64,000 nt of DNA from Ficedula albicollis (taxonomy: Eukaryota > Chordata > Aves > Passeriformes > Muscicapidae): positions 1,374,350 through 1,438,349 of the forward strand of contig NC_021676.1 of NCBI RefSeq assembly GCF_000247815.1, given 5' to 3'. Under the pieces are notes generated by a model. The model was not told the origin of the DNA. It saw only the letters and a list, made by a program, of their open reading frames with translations, and made no database searches. Below, piece after piece: positions 28,901 through 43,498 of the stretch (positions are counted from its first letter, which is position 1; each line of letters opens with the position of its first letter). The translations under genes were made by a program, and so were the position numbers.

Positions 28901-30855
28901 AAATCAGTGTTTAATTTAAATTAACTTCAGGGAGTGAAGATCAAAATAAGGGTTTGCAAAAGTTTGTGAATGTTTCCCAGAGCTGAGCATTGTGTGAAGA
29001 GCCTGCAAGGCTGCCAAGATGGAGAGCCAATTTGGATTATTAGGGGTTGATAAAGAGTGACATTTTGTGTTCAGGAAGCATCTGACAGGAGCTGCCATGC
29101 ACCTTGTCACACTGCAGAGACTACAACTGCTGATAATGCTGAAAAAACGCCATTGAAACTGTTCCCAGACACACACATTGAAAAAAATATCCACAGTAAT
29201 GTCTCCAAATCAACAGAAGAACCATGTATTAGTGGCCTCAAGTGTTCAGGATTTGTATTTTTTATTCACTGAAGAAAAAACTAAAATAGGAACTGCTCAC
29301 CTACTGTGCCCTTTTCCACTTTTCTTGAGAATATTACACTAATTTCTTTTCTGGCTGTCCTAGAAACAAGCTTTATGTCTTGAAATGACATTTGGTACTG
29401 GACAGAAATGCACACATTGAGTAAATACAATTATACAAGTGATATTTGCAACTATTTGAGTTTGTAGCTGGCTGTACACAAATGCCTGCTCCAGCGCTCT
29501 GAAATGTGACACACACACACCATGCTCTCTCAGAAAGCACAGTTTGCATTTCAGCCTCCTAATTCCATTCTAGCTCAGCACGGGGGAGAATTTCCAGCAT
29601 TAAAACACAAAGATCTGACTCCAGGTAAGCTGTGAACCACCCAGGGTGGGTCTGAGTCTCAGGTCAGAGGATTCCTGGCATCTCTTGTGGGTTTATTTTA
29701 CCACAGCCCGCTTGTGGATTACCCTGGAACACCAAAGGGTGACTGAAATAATAACTGAGAAATGTGATCCACCTTTCCACCGTGGAGCCTGCACACCCCA
29801 GCCACACCAGCTCCCTGTGAGCACTGACCCCAACTTTGCAATTTGCCTGAACTTCCCCACCAAGAGACACTCAGCCTGCTGGGGGCAAGTAACAACATCT
29901 GTGCATGATGCACCTTGGCCAAGCTCAGCTGCAATCCAGGTTTCATCTGGATTACAAAGCATTTACCTCATTAGGAGCACACTGGATGCTCTCCCCATGT
30001 GACAAATTGATGAATTTCCATCAATACCAAGCAAGTCTCTGAACTAAGATGAAATCTGATTGCTGCCTTTCCAGCTCTTATTGGCATTCTAGATTTATTC
30101 CTACACAAAATCTTTCTTTACTTTTAATATATGGTTTGGTAAAGGCAGCTATGAGAGGCTTTTAGAGAATCCAATGAATCTTTTGCTGCAGTCTCTGCAA
30201 CTTCCATCAGCTCATATTAAAACATGATTGTTATAAGGGCGAAAGGAATTAATATGGTAAAGTTCTGTGTACCACATTAAGCTAAAGAATATTTGGCAGA
30301 TGTGTATTTATGGCAGAATTACACAGACATATAAATTCCTTGCACAGTGAAATGGTTGCACAATAAAATGTCTGCACGTTCAGTACACTGCTGTTCTATT
30401 CCATTTATGTAATGATTTGTAGTTTCTAAAAGTTGTTAGGCATTCTAAAAGCCAATGGGATTACAATCTATCTTAAAATTTACTGCTTTCAGTAAAGTAG
30501 CAGAGCACTCAGGCTTTGAAGTCATGGACTGCAAGCTGTTTATTCCACACAAAGTGTTCCAGGATGTTGTAGGGACAGAGATAGAAGGGCTGCAGTAGAA
30601 CAGACTGCTAAGCAGCTCAAATATTAATTCATTAGCTCCCAAAGTTGTGTTCAGAGAGCATACAGAATGAAACAAAATGAGGGACTGGGGAAAAAAAGAA
30701 CGAGGAAAAAGAGCACAAGAGTGTGGCTAAACTGCAGAGCAGCCCACTGACATTCTGGGGCTGGGAGTTGTGTGAATGGAAGATGAACATGAACAAATGG
30801 ATTTATAAAGCAGCTTTTTAAATACATATCATTAAGGCTGTTTCATTTCCCTACA

Positions 30856-31105
30856 CTTACACAAGCAAAAAGAGGGGGAAGGCAAGAGGAGTTTTAAGGA
30901 GAAAATGCTGGAATGAGAAAGGGAAGAGGAAAAGCAACTTTGTCAAAGATTATTTCCTTACACAAGCAAAAAGAGGGGGAAGGCAAGAAGAGTTTTAAGG
31001 AGAAAATTCTGGAATGAGAAAGGGAAGAGGAAAAGCAGCTTTGTTAAAGATTATTTTGAATGAGAAAGGGAAGAGGAAAAGCAACTTTGTCAAAGATTAT
31101 TTCCC
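30856..31105. repeat. 101-bp tandem duplication plus partial third copy
   Basis: Copy 1 at 30856-30956 and copy 2 at about 30957-31057 both start CTTACACAAGCAAAAAGAGG. A third, 5'-truncated copy of about 48 bp (31058-31105) starts GAATGAGAAAGGGAAG. Copies differ at only a few bases. The partial third copy more closely matches copy 1 (CAACTTTGTCAAAG) than copy 2 (CAGCTTTGTTAAAG). Confidence 0.9.
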
Positions 31106-33265
31106 CTCCATAACCTGCCTAAACCACGGATTTCCTCCCCAAGTTTAATGATGATCAAGAAGCCATATTCCTGCTTCTTCCATATATTCCTTGAATCATG
31201 AAGAGAAGAGAAAAACGCATTCACACTGGTGGATGTACTCCAAACACCCAAGGATAGAGGTCCAGACATCCAAAAACCCATTTCTAAAATAACTCTGGTG
31301 AGATTTCTGCTCTGAGGCAGCCGAGTTACATTTCTCCACCGAGGTGGAAGCCTCCACAAGGTTTGTGTGTGTGACTGTGAGCACTGTTCTAACACCTGAA
31401 CACCTGCAGGGCTTCTCTTGCTGGCTTGGCTTTGGTTCTGCACAGGTTACATGAGAGGTTTGGGTATTTCCTGCAAGGTGACCCCACAAGGGAGCGACCT
31501 CGTTGTCCTTTTGATTATGGAAAGCTTGGAGTAATGTGAATTACAGGTGGATTTGTTCACCATAGCTCGTTCTATCCTGAAAACTCCTTTGGTAAATGCC
31601 CTTAGACATGGTACCCTGTCACCTACCCAGTGTCCTGCATCTGCAGGTGAAGGGGAGGGAGAGCTCAGGAGAAAGCAGAGGTGCCTCCAGCCTCAGCCTG
31701 ACTCCAGTTTCAAAGCAACCTGAGAACATCAGCAAGCAGCTCTCATTTCTTAGAGTCCAAACCCAAACATGTACCCAAAGAAACAGAAATCAAGATCTAG
31801 AGTGAGAGAACCTAAAACTCAAGTGATGTATTTTAGCTAGAAGAACATTTTTCTCTCTGAAAATTAATGATGATTAGTTCTAAATGAAGCATTGTCTTCC
31901 CAGGGTGATTTCCACACCCAGCAGCTATGAACACTAATGAGACATCCAATTGATATTGAGGATGCTGCTGGCTTCTGTAATTTGGGCATCTGTGTGTCAG
32001 GAACTGAACTGACAGGCCAGATCCTACTATGCATTTCACTGAGAGCACCAGAAGAAATCTCTGTGCAGACAAATGTCTGGTTGGAATCCATGATCTGGCT
32101 GGTGAACGTCCCCAGACCTCTCAGAATCCAAATAATAAAATTTTAGTGCTTTGCAATGCCAACACCTGAACCCTTTACTAAAAAGCCACTTCCCAATGTG
32201 AATTGTGTATGGAGATGCACTTGCAGTGTAAGGAAATGATCCAGAATAGATTGTGGAGCTGAACCAACCTCCAAAGGCAGCAGCTGCATGACCAAGACCC
32301 TCAGTAAATCCCTGCCTCTGCTGATAGTGATGCTTTTTGTTGCTGTTTTAAAATGAAGAGCTGATCTCTCTGTCAGTAACTCCTGTGCAGGTGGTTCCTT
32401 CTGGGCCAGAAGAAGGCACAGGTACATGTGCACAGCTGTGTTGCTGCTGTGCATACAGGAGAGAAAATGCAGGAGCTGAAGAGCAGAAACTTTCAAGTTG
32501 CAGGTAGCCAAGAGGATCTGGGATTTTTGCATGATGTGCACTGAGATGCCTGTTCTGGACAAGGCAGCTACAGGAATGTTTTTACCTTGTCTCAGATTTC
32601 AAGATTCACCATATCAAGCCACAGACAACTTTCTTTCTCTTGCAGGAAACTGGGCCAAGTTACAGCATCAGGGAACAGTCTGTTCACAGAATCCTCTGCA
32701 TGGCACAGCACCAGCCCCAAGGAGACAGGAAATCTCTTTCCTGCTTGAGAGAGATTTTATTTCTTTGCAGCAACAGAAGACCAACTCCCAAGACTAAAAA
32801 GAAACCAGCTTCAAGCAGGAGACTGAAAGAGAAGTGCCATCAAAAGCCAGTTTGATGGGAGAGGCTTCTGGCTCCTCTCTAATGCACAGCTACTCTCCAG
32901 TCAAAAGCAGCACAGATGCTGAGAGCAGTTGCCTTCGTGGAAATTTGTCTGAAAGAAATAATTATTTGCCAGCATACTGTTCCTTCTCAGAAGCACACAG
33001 AAGCCATGGGAAATGTTTGTATGGGTGAAACATGGCAAGTTTTCAGCAAGAAAACCAGACTGCACCAGACAATGCCACGTGCACTGACAAGGGCTGTGAC
33101 TCCTGTGGGTTTCCTGCCTCAATTCCCAGCACAGTGACCATTTACACACCATTAATGAATTGCTCCAGGAATATTGACATATCATTGATAAGTCAGATCT
33201 CTTCATCAAGTATTTTGAAACTGCCATAAAAATCCAAGCTAAATCTATTATTTATCTCTTTCAAA

Positions 33266-33424
33266 ATTATGTAAAGTTATTATTGTGGTGTCTTAGGGGT
33301 GAAGGAATTAAATAGACCCAAAAGTTCAAGATTTGCAAGTGACTGATTATGTAAAGTTATTATTGTGGTGTCTTAGGGGTGAAGGAATTAAATAGACCCA
33401 AAAGTTCAAGATTTGCGAGTGACT
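33266..33424. repeat. 80-bp nearly identical tandem duplication
   Basis: Copies at 33266-33345 and 33346-33424, both starting ATTATGTAAAGTTATTATTG. I find one substitution within the matched segment (TTTGCAAGTGAC versus TTTGCGAGTGAC). High identity implies a recent event or recent homogenisation. Confidence 0.92.
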
Positions 33425-35483
33425 ATCTAGAGACTCAACTAATAAAGTATTTTTCTAACAAGCTCTCTGGATGATCTGCAGAGGAAGTTGTGTGAAAGCT
33501 GCGTGCTCAGCTGTCCAGACCTTTCTAAAATCCACACCAATTTTCACAGTAGCAACAAAAAAGAAACCCAGTGAGTCTAGTTCCCTTAGCAACCAGCAAA
33601 ATATTATCTATGTTATTCATATTAACATTATTTAGGACCAAGAGATACCAACTCACAAAGAGCTCACACGTTCCTCACTGCACAACTTGGTAGCTTTGAA
33701 AATTCCGTGATGCTTTCACTGAAGTGCTGACATTCCCAAGTAGCTCCTCTCTGCAGAACTCCACCCTGCTGTTCCCTGCCAAACCCAACCTGCTGTTTGC
33801 TCCTGGCTCTCCCAGTGACCATCTCCCCACCCCAGGGATGTTGGACATGAAGGAATCTCCTCCTGCCTCTCTGGACATTCTGCACTCAGGGCTGCTGTCC
33901 CCACTGCTGCACAATTCTGCTTGCAAGGCTTCTTTACAAACCCACCTGGGCCAGGTGAAAATCCTGCTCACTCTGAGGAGTGACCCCCAGGGATGTGAGG
34001 CATTTCCCCTGCTGTGGTTTGAAATGCAGATCCAGGGTGTTGCTGGCTCAGAGACACTGAGAAGCAGCAATGCCCTGGGGTTTCTACATTTCCCACCTGT
34101 GGCTTTAGACATCCATCACACAGCTGCCCCCACATTAAAAACAATGGACTCCATGCCCTGCACAAGTTATTTACAGCAGTGAAGAAAGCCACCCCCTTGA
34201 TCTCCCAAACATGCAGCAAAAACGGGTGAAAACCAAGAGTGAGGGTGAAGCCCCACTAACAGTTTACACATAATTAATCAATGTTAGCAGTTGTGTGCAG
34301 CTGAACATTCTGAGCAGGAAATGCTGGAAAGTTTTGAGTCCAGAGGAAAACCATTGATTGAAATTTCACTTACAAGAAACGTGCAGTTCTCCCCCTGAAC
34401 TACCAGAATATGAGATCATGTAATCTTTGCATCCCTTCAGCTGCCCCACTCTGGTACCAGAGCAGTGGTTGACTGCACAGAGGGGTTTCTGCTGGACTTC
34501 TGACAATTGCAGAAATGGACACATGGAAGTAGAACTGAAGAAAACTTTTTCCAATGTCCAAAATTAAAAGATGCACTGAGACCTGGATGAAACTTTAAGG
34601 GCTGAAATTAAGTTCTCCATTTCCCTATTTGTCTATTGCTTCCAATTCTCAATTGCACATAATTTTTGAATGAAATGTAAAAATACAGCTTCAGCTACAC
34701 GAGCCCACAATGAATATATCCCTTATTACCAACTGCACATGCATCACAACTGAAAATCAGCATGCTGGTTCCATTAGTTATCAACAGAACCTTGCTACCA
34801 AAAGGGTTATAAACACTGAACTTCACAAGAGTGAGAAAACATTATGTTAATCATGTGTTTTTATTGAACAATTAAAATCAGAATCAGGATGACACTAAGA
34901 TCTAAACCCCCTACACAGGGAACAATTAACCAAAGCTTGAACTGATATACTCTGAGATTCCCTTACCAAGGGTCATTTCACATGCATTAAAGGTTTTATA
35001 AATAGGATGTTAAACTGAGAAAAATTAAAAAATAGCACAGCTCTTCAAGCATCTTTTACATGAAAAGCGCTTTTTGCCTTAATGATTAAAATTTTATGCA
35101 TAACCAATACAAGATTCTTGTGTGGTTCTCTCTGCTTAGCTGCTCCTCACTATTGATGTTAAAAACTGTTCTCCTTGGTGCACTCTGAAAAGATGAGTTT
35201 AAAGAGACAGGAGGAGACGAAAGCGTTCAACAGCAGATCCGTAGGCGTGTGCTGAAACTGGGCCAAGACATAGCAGTGCTCTGATCACGGGGGTAAAAGT
35301 GGCTTTTGTGGGGGAAAGCAGGGTTTTAATGAGATTAACACAGCCCAGCACTGACCAGGAAGAGCCAAGAACCCCTAGACAAGGGGTGCAAAGCAGCTGC
35401 CCTTTGCTCAGGGTTTATTCCAGCTGCACGTGAAGAACATTCCCAGAGCAGCTCCAGGAAAGCAAATCACTTCAATCTGATTG

Positions 35484-35586
35484 AAAAAAAAAAAAAAAAA
35501 TCAAACAGGAAACCAACCATCCTCCTCTCAGAATTAAAAAAAAAAAAAAAAAAAATCAAACAGGAAACCAACCATCCTCCTCTCAG
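35484..35586. repeat. 55-bp tandem duplication with A runs
   Basis: A run (35484-35500) followed by TCAAACAGGAAACCAACC, then a second A run (35536-35555) followed by the same sequence through TCCTCCTCTCAG. The matched segments at 35500-35531 and 35555-35586 are identical by eye. Confidence 0.92.
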
Positions 35587-35722
35587 TGTGCTGGCTGGAT
35601 GGACATGCCAACTGCAACATTCTGCAGCAAACCTCAGCTTTTCTGGCAGCAAACCCGAGCCAGGAGTGCCCAGTGAGGCACAGCATCCCCTCCTCAGCAA
35701 AATGAGAACATTTCTATGCAGG

Positions 35723-35904
35723 GCACCATTGGAGAACTCACTCACCTCACTAGGTAAGAGTCTGCTACAAGTCAGGTTTCCTTATGCATTCTCCCTCCAA
35801 AAATATTATTTTCCGCACCATTGGAGAACTCACTCACCTCACTAGGCAAGAGTCTGCTACAGTCAGGTTTCCTTATGCATTCTCTCTCCAAAAATATTAT
35901 TTTC
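35723..35904. repeat. 92-bp tandem duplication
   Basis: Copies start at 35723 and 35815 with GCACCATTGGAGAACTCACT. Differences include GGTAAG versus GGCAAG, ACAAGTC versus ACAGTC and CTCCCTCC versus CTCTCTCC. It lies only about 135 bp from the A-run duplication at 35.5 kb. Confidence 0.92.
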
Positions 35905-36871
35905 TCCTTTAGCTCCTCTGAAAAGAAAGAGAAAAAAAAAATCTTCCCATTCAGAGAAACTTTAGAAAATGGGCAAATTACATAGGAATGTCAAGTCCTG
36001 TATTTTCATAGCTCTTTAAAATACTTGTCCTCTCCAAAGAGACTTTTCAGTGTTTTCAACCAACTATTTCAAAGTCACTAGAAATTAAACAGTTAAGCAC
36101 TTTACAAACCCAAACAAACAAAGAAATACCTACCAAAACCCACTCCAGAAAACAGTAAGAAAAACATTCCTAAATTCTCCGAATCTTTGTAACTAAATGG
36201 CTTTATGGAGTGGAGTTGGCTCACATTTTTTCCAACAGCCCTAGGCTACATACATGCTTTTACACACAAGTGTTTTTCTGCAACCTTATTTACTTCTCCA
36301 ACAAAAATGCTGATTTCACACCTGACAGAGTGTATTTATAATAATTCAGTAAAAGAAGAACTAAAAGGGAGTCTGTTTAGCTCCTGTTCTCATTTGATTC
36401 CCTTCACTGGCACTTAACACATTCTAACACATCCAGCAGTGGAGTTTTTTTGTGTTCAGGCATTTCATTTTTTTTCTTTTGCACATTGGTTAAACACATC
36501 TCTCATCATCATCATCATCTAAATTCTTAAAGGAATCCAGGAGCCCTGAATTCCTACAGATCTTAAGGCCATAAAACATGTTTCAAGGTGCACTTCAGTA
36601 CAACTATTAAGGAGGTGACAGGAAAAGCAAAGAGAGAGAGAGAAAAGGTGTGAAGCTAATGTTTTTTACTGCTAATCCTAAATTAAATATAGATAGTGTT
36701 GGGAAATTGCCTGAATGTCCTCCTCTTTCCTTTAAAACAATCTAAATTGAAAAGAAAAAAAAATAACCAATTGAACTTGAAAGCTTACAGAGGAAAATTC
36801 CAATCTCCCTTCTAGAACAAGTGAATGAACAAATAAAGCTTAAATATTCTAACTCATAAACTTATCATCTC

Positions 36872-36999
36872 TGTTAAAAAAAAAAAATGCTGGTTTATTT
36901 ACTTTGGGGGGCAAAAGATTGGTTTTTTTTCTGGTGTTAAAAAAAAAAAAATGCTGGTATATTTACTTTGGGGGGCAAAAGATTGTTTTTTTTTTTTCT
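36872..36999. repeat. 63-bp tandem duplication with A and T runs
   Basis: Copies start at 36872 and 36935 with TGTTAAAAAAAAAAAA. Both contain TACTTTGGGGGGCAAAAG and end in a T run that is longer in the second copy. Small differences include TGGTTTATT versus TGGTATATT. Confidence 0.92.
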
Positions 37000-38765
37000 G
37001 TGTAACCTCTGCCTTGTAAAAGCTGAGCCCAGATGGATTAGCAGCAGTGTAAATAGTTGTCTGTAGCAAACAATCCCAATCTCGTGTTTCTGCTCAGGCT
37101 TTTCACCCAGACCCACCTTGTACGCCCAGAACTCACACGTGCACTGCATGAATTCCCTGGCAGATATTTCAGCTTCTGTGTTTAGCCTTGTCCTTCAAAC
37201 AGGAGTTAAAGGGGCAGCTTTACAATCTGAAAAACAAGGTGCTTGAGCACTAACAGCTCTGGTGGAGCAGCCCCAGAAGGCTTGCAATAATTCTGCACAT
37301 TTGGTGCAGTTATTGGATCTCCTTTCTGGAGAGCAGCTCGTGTTTCCAGTCTCGTCAGGAGTTTGATTTAAGGTGTGCTGGGGAGCACAGCACAGGCAGT
37401 GTGAGATTCTCAGTGCGCTGTGTTCTGCTCCCTGCAGCAGCCAGGTGATCCTTCACCTGCTCTGTGACACTCAGGGGTCTACAGCAGAGTGGTGACACTG
37501 CACGTGAGTCACAGAGGAACAGAATGTGCTAATTCTGACATAAAGGAGCAGAATTCACCCACAGCAGGAGTTAAAACATTGCACATAACCACACACTCCA
37601 CCTTTTACGTGCTTAATTCCAACCTGGCTTTAGCAGAAAATTATTTACAAAATCACAGGTCAGAAACAAGACCTGCCCAAGTTACAGCTGTTCAAGGGTA
37701 AGCATCCCAAAGGACAGAGCAGCCTCAAGGAATTCCACCAAATGTGAATGAAACGCCAACACTGCACAGCTGAAATGACCTCTGAACACCAAAGCTGTGC
37801 CAGAGCATGAGGCTGTGTGGGGTTTCAGAGCTCTGTGTGTGCCAGGTTTCCAAGGCCAGCAGATCCCAGCACTGCCAGGGAACGACACGAGCTCCCCACT
37901 CCTCACACACTCCTGAGCTCCCCGGGCTCTCACACATCCTGAAGAAGGGATTCCTGGATGCGATGCTGCACAAACCCTCAGGAACAAAGTCACAGGGAAA
38001 TCACCAAACAAAACTGGGAATGCAGACACCAGGGGCAGGAACCAGCCAACACCCTAGGGCTGCCCAAGCAGCACATCCCTGCTGCCAGGCAGGAATCAGG
38101 AGAATTCCACTTCCCTGAGCTCTGTGCCTGCTGCACTGACCCTGCTCTGAACCCCCCTGAACACCGACTTGTCTGGGCCCACATGGACTCAATCCTGCCC
38201 AGCTAGAGAAGACACACAGACAGAACATGGATTTCCTTCTCAACCCTCTCTCCTCAACTCCAGCTGCCTTACATAACTTCAGGGAAACCAGATTGACAAA
38301 AGAGAGCAGGATCCCAAAATAACCACCATGACATCGCCTTATTTTTAAACATTAACTTCTAATAAGTCTAATAAGTGCACTATGGCAAACATTAATCTTG
38401 TTCTGTGAAATCTATTTTTAGGAAATATGTTTATATCCAGGCTGAAACTCAGTATAAACTTAAGCATGCTGCAATTGAAAAAAAAAATTAATTAAAGCCA
38501 AAAAATGGAGCCTCAGAAATACTGCATCAGCCTTTGTAATGAGAGCAAAATGGTTGAAAGATTCTACAAGCTGTATCTGATCCAGTCTGAATTTATTGGC
38601 AGAATCTTATAGGCAAGACACTAAGCTACTTTAGAATACAGAATTAAATGGTTGGGTTTATTTAATATCCACATAATACTACTTTGAAAAGAAATCCTTT
38701 ATTCTATTGCCACTAGAACAAGGGAAATGCAGGTTTTTCTTTACTGGCTGTCAAGGTTTTGGTTG

Positions 38766-38789
38766 TTTTTTTTTTTTTTTTCCTTTTTT
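38766..38789 (+). repeat. T16-CC-T6 run, unexpanded T/C/T locus
   Basis: T from 38766 to 38781, CC, then six T. It has the T-C-T order of the giant tracts at 15.4 and 55.0 kb with only two C. It may be the ordinary ancestral state from which such tracts grow; that link is inference. Confidence 0.7.
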
Positions 38790-41043
38790 CTTACGTACAT
38801 GTGCTGTGTGAAATTCAGCAATTTCATTTCACAGAGTGTCTTTGGCATTAGCCACAGTGTAATGTAACTGGAACTACTGAAGTTCATCTGATTTCACACC
38901 TAACCCATGCAGCCTCACAAATTAGACATTACCTCAATAAAAAAAAAAAAGAAAAGCATAAATTACCTAAGTTTTTTCTGGAACCAAGGCTCATATTCCC
39001 TTGAGTTTCCTGATCAAGACAAGCTTGCCAATGAACCCAACATGTGCTGGAGCTTTGTGATAAAATGTCCACATAGAACCACGAGATTTTTATGTGGTTT
39101 GAGAGATTTCTGTGGTTTGGAGTTTGTTTTGTTTTTCCTCAGAAAACACTGTATAATGATGACACTGAAAAATCATGTTTCATGCACAACTTCTGTCTCA
39201 ATACTCAATATTGTGGAAAAGCAACGTTAAGACTTTCAAATGAGGAACAAGAGCTTCCAAACATCAACAAATGTGAAGAAACTGATTTGGAGGAGACTAC
39301 ACAGGAGTAATTACTGAACCCAGCAGCTTTAAAACCTTCACAACCTCATCTAGAGCCCCACTGCACTCTGGATTTTGTGATCCTGACCTCATGCTCCTAC
39401 CAAACTGCTGCCACAAACGCTGAACTATTCCCACCTGGATTTTTGTTCACTTTGCAGCCGTCCCCAGCTCTGGCGATCCCTTCACTGTCCCTGCTTCTGA
39501 ATCCTGTTCTGTGCCTCTCCCAGAAATGCAGATCCCAGCAGTGGCTCCGTCTCTGGCACAGCAGAAGGAGCACAGGAGCTGAAAGCTCATCCCAGCTAGA
39601 AGCAAATAACAAATAACTGCCCCTTGCTCAGCTGTTTATGCTGCCTCAGCCCAGGCTCTCACCTCCAAGCTGAACAGAGAAACAGCCCTCAAATTATTCC
39701 TGTTTATTTCAGGGTGAAATGCTCTGCCTAGTCTGCGATCATAAAACCAGAATTGATTTGAGGAAAACAGAGGTTATGGCAGAAAACTGGAATGAGGAAA
39801 CTCTGCCCTGCTCATCTTTTGTTCATTATGGACAATTCTGCAGCCTGTTTCCAGAACACAGGAGAAGCAGGGTAATGAATTCTGTCACAGTCATTTCGGC
39901 TGCTGAAGAATCTTCAGAAAGTTTGGGGCAGAGGGGGGGGACAAAGCCCCAAAACACACACAACACTTTCCTCTGGTGGGGATGAAAGAGAAGATGATCC
40001 AGGGCCATCAGAACATATTAATGTAAAGGAAAGATGTCTCTGGGGGAACTCTGCTTGAAGAAAATTCACTGCATATATCTTTAATTACAAGCTGGCGTAC
40101 ATTTTATCCTTTAGCCACAATTTATATTCCTTTTATCACCTCTGTTGTGAAACACCAATGTGTTTTCCCACTTTCATCTAGAATCCACACCATTAGACAC
40201 CCAGCACAGTCTTCCCATTCCTCTGCAGCTCCCTTTTCCCTGAACAGTCAATCAACACCAGCAAACACACAGAGAGATGCAGCCTGATGTACAGTTACAC
40301 CACTGCCATTTCAGATGTGAAAAGAAAATCTTCAGGAAGAAAGAATTATACATCAGTAGATAGGGGGGAGAAAGAATAGAAAAAAAGAGAAGGAGGTGTA
40401 TCTACTCTCTTACATCTCTTCAAATGTACATCTCACTTCCCTCATTTGTTTCAGTCTTTATTTCTGGCTGCAAGGGAGAGCAGCTTCACTTCATCACCCA
40501 CCCAAGGTAAAAGCAGTAAGTTCTTTATTTCAGCACTTCTGGCTCCCTCCCAGCAGCCACTGTCTGCCCTGGCAGCCTGTCCAGTGGCAAAGGGCAGTGA
40601 CAAGAGCCAAAGCAGCAATGTCACAGAACCCATCAGGGCACTCCTGCTGTGTGCTGAAGCACAGCCAGCTCCAGCAGCCGGAATTCTGCATTCATGCAGA
40701 GCTGATCCACCAGACACTCCCTCTTTCACAGCACAGGTAGCAGCACACCTTCCTGAAAAGCTGATTCTATATCTGTATCAGTGTTTTATCCTTATAAATC
40801 ACAGAGAGAGAGACTTCACAGGAATGGAAAACAACAGTCTGGATAAACATCCAATGTCACTTTGAGACTTGAAACTCTGCATTCCATGCAAATAAAGTTT
40901 AGTTTCTCTCAATTTGGAATCAACTATTTAAACTGATATTGAAGCACATTGATGAATTTAATTAGGCAGACAGCTTACAGCCTGAAGTTATTAGAAACAC
41001 ACACATTCATGCCCTAGGTGACAAAGTCACTGTTTTTATTACC

Positions 41044-41145
41044 ATTGTATGATAATTTCCTTTTTTTTTTTTATTTTTTTTATTTTTTTTTATTTTTTTG
41101 TATTGTATGATAATTTCCTTTTTTTTTTTTTTTTTTATTTTTTTT
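41044..41145. repeat. 58-bp tandem duplication with T/A runs
   Basis: ATTGTATGATAATTTCC occurs at 41044 and 41102, each followed by long T runs broken by single A. The copies differ in T-run structure. It lies about 0.5 kb before the large minisatellite. Confidence 0.9.
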
Positions 41146-41597
41146 GTACAAAGCTCTCTCTGGACTAAATAATTGGTAGCTGTTCATGCATGTTTTAACA
41201 GTCTCTGAAAAAAGGTTTTCCAACAAATATTATCTGGTAAGAAAGACTACTTGAACTGCATTTATTCCTATGGCAGATTTCCCTCGTTGGCCAATTAATT
41301 ACGAAGTATGAGAGTCTTCCTGAAGTCACTTGGAAAAAGAAAAAAATCAACACATAACCTATGACTTCTGGTGCATTGTTCCTATCTTGAACTGCTTCTA
41401 CTTTGTTTACACAGAACTGCTAAAAATGGGGTATTTAATATTTCTGGTACAAGCCTCTAAGACATCAAAAGCAGCACACAAGGTTATGCTTCTACATGCT
41501 AATTTCCCCCATTTATCCACCATGGATCACATAATTAAAAGCAATGTCACAGAAGGGTCACACAGTGTGCATGTGACTCCATGAGCACTTTGTCTTG
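41146..41597. other. Short unique spacer before the minisatellite
   Basis: AT-rich unique sequence. An 84-codon open frame on + has no recognised domain. Nothing else is seen here. Confidence 0.5.

Positions 41598-43498
<1,901 letters not shown>

Larger units (their letters stand above)
25956..41043. other. Long unique stretch with local duplications, no gene recognised
   Basis: About 15 kb of mostly unique DNA. Tandem duplications at 30.9, 33.3, 35.5, 35.7 and 36.9 kb are listed separately. A 152-codon open frame on + (33724-34182) overlaps a 145-codon frame on - (33675-34112); neither has a domain that I recognise. Minor simple repeats include (CA)6 near 29509, (ATC)5 near 36505 and G8 at 39933-39940. 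No interspersed element recognised. Confidence 0.5.

Noticed and set aside
33675..34182. Possible retrogene from overlapping 152- and 145-codon open frames
   Set aside because: No recognisable protein similarity, no A-tail or target-site duplication, and both strands open.
40455..40506. 52-bp exon-like segment with a polypyrimidine tract, TTTCAG before it and GTAAAA after it
   Set aside because: The splice signals are good, but such combinations occur by chance in tens of kilobases; all three frames are open and none resembles a protein that I know. RNA-seq would decide.
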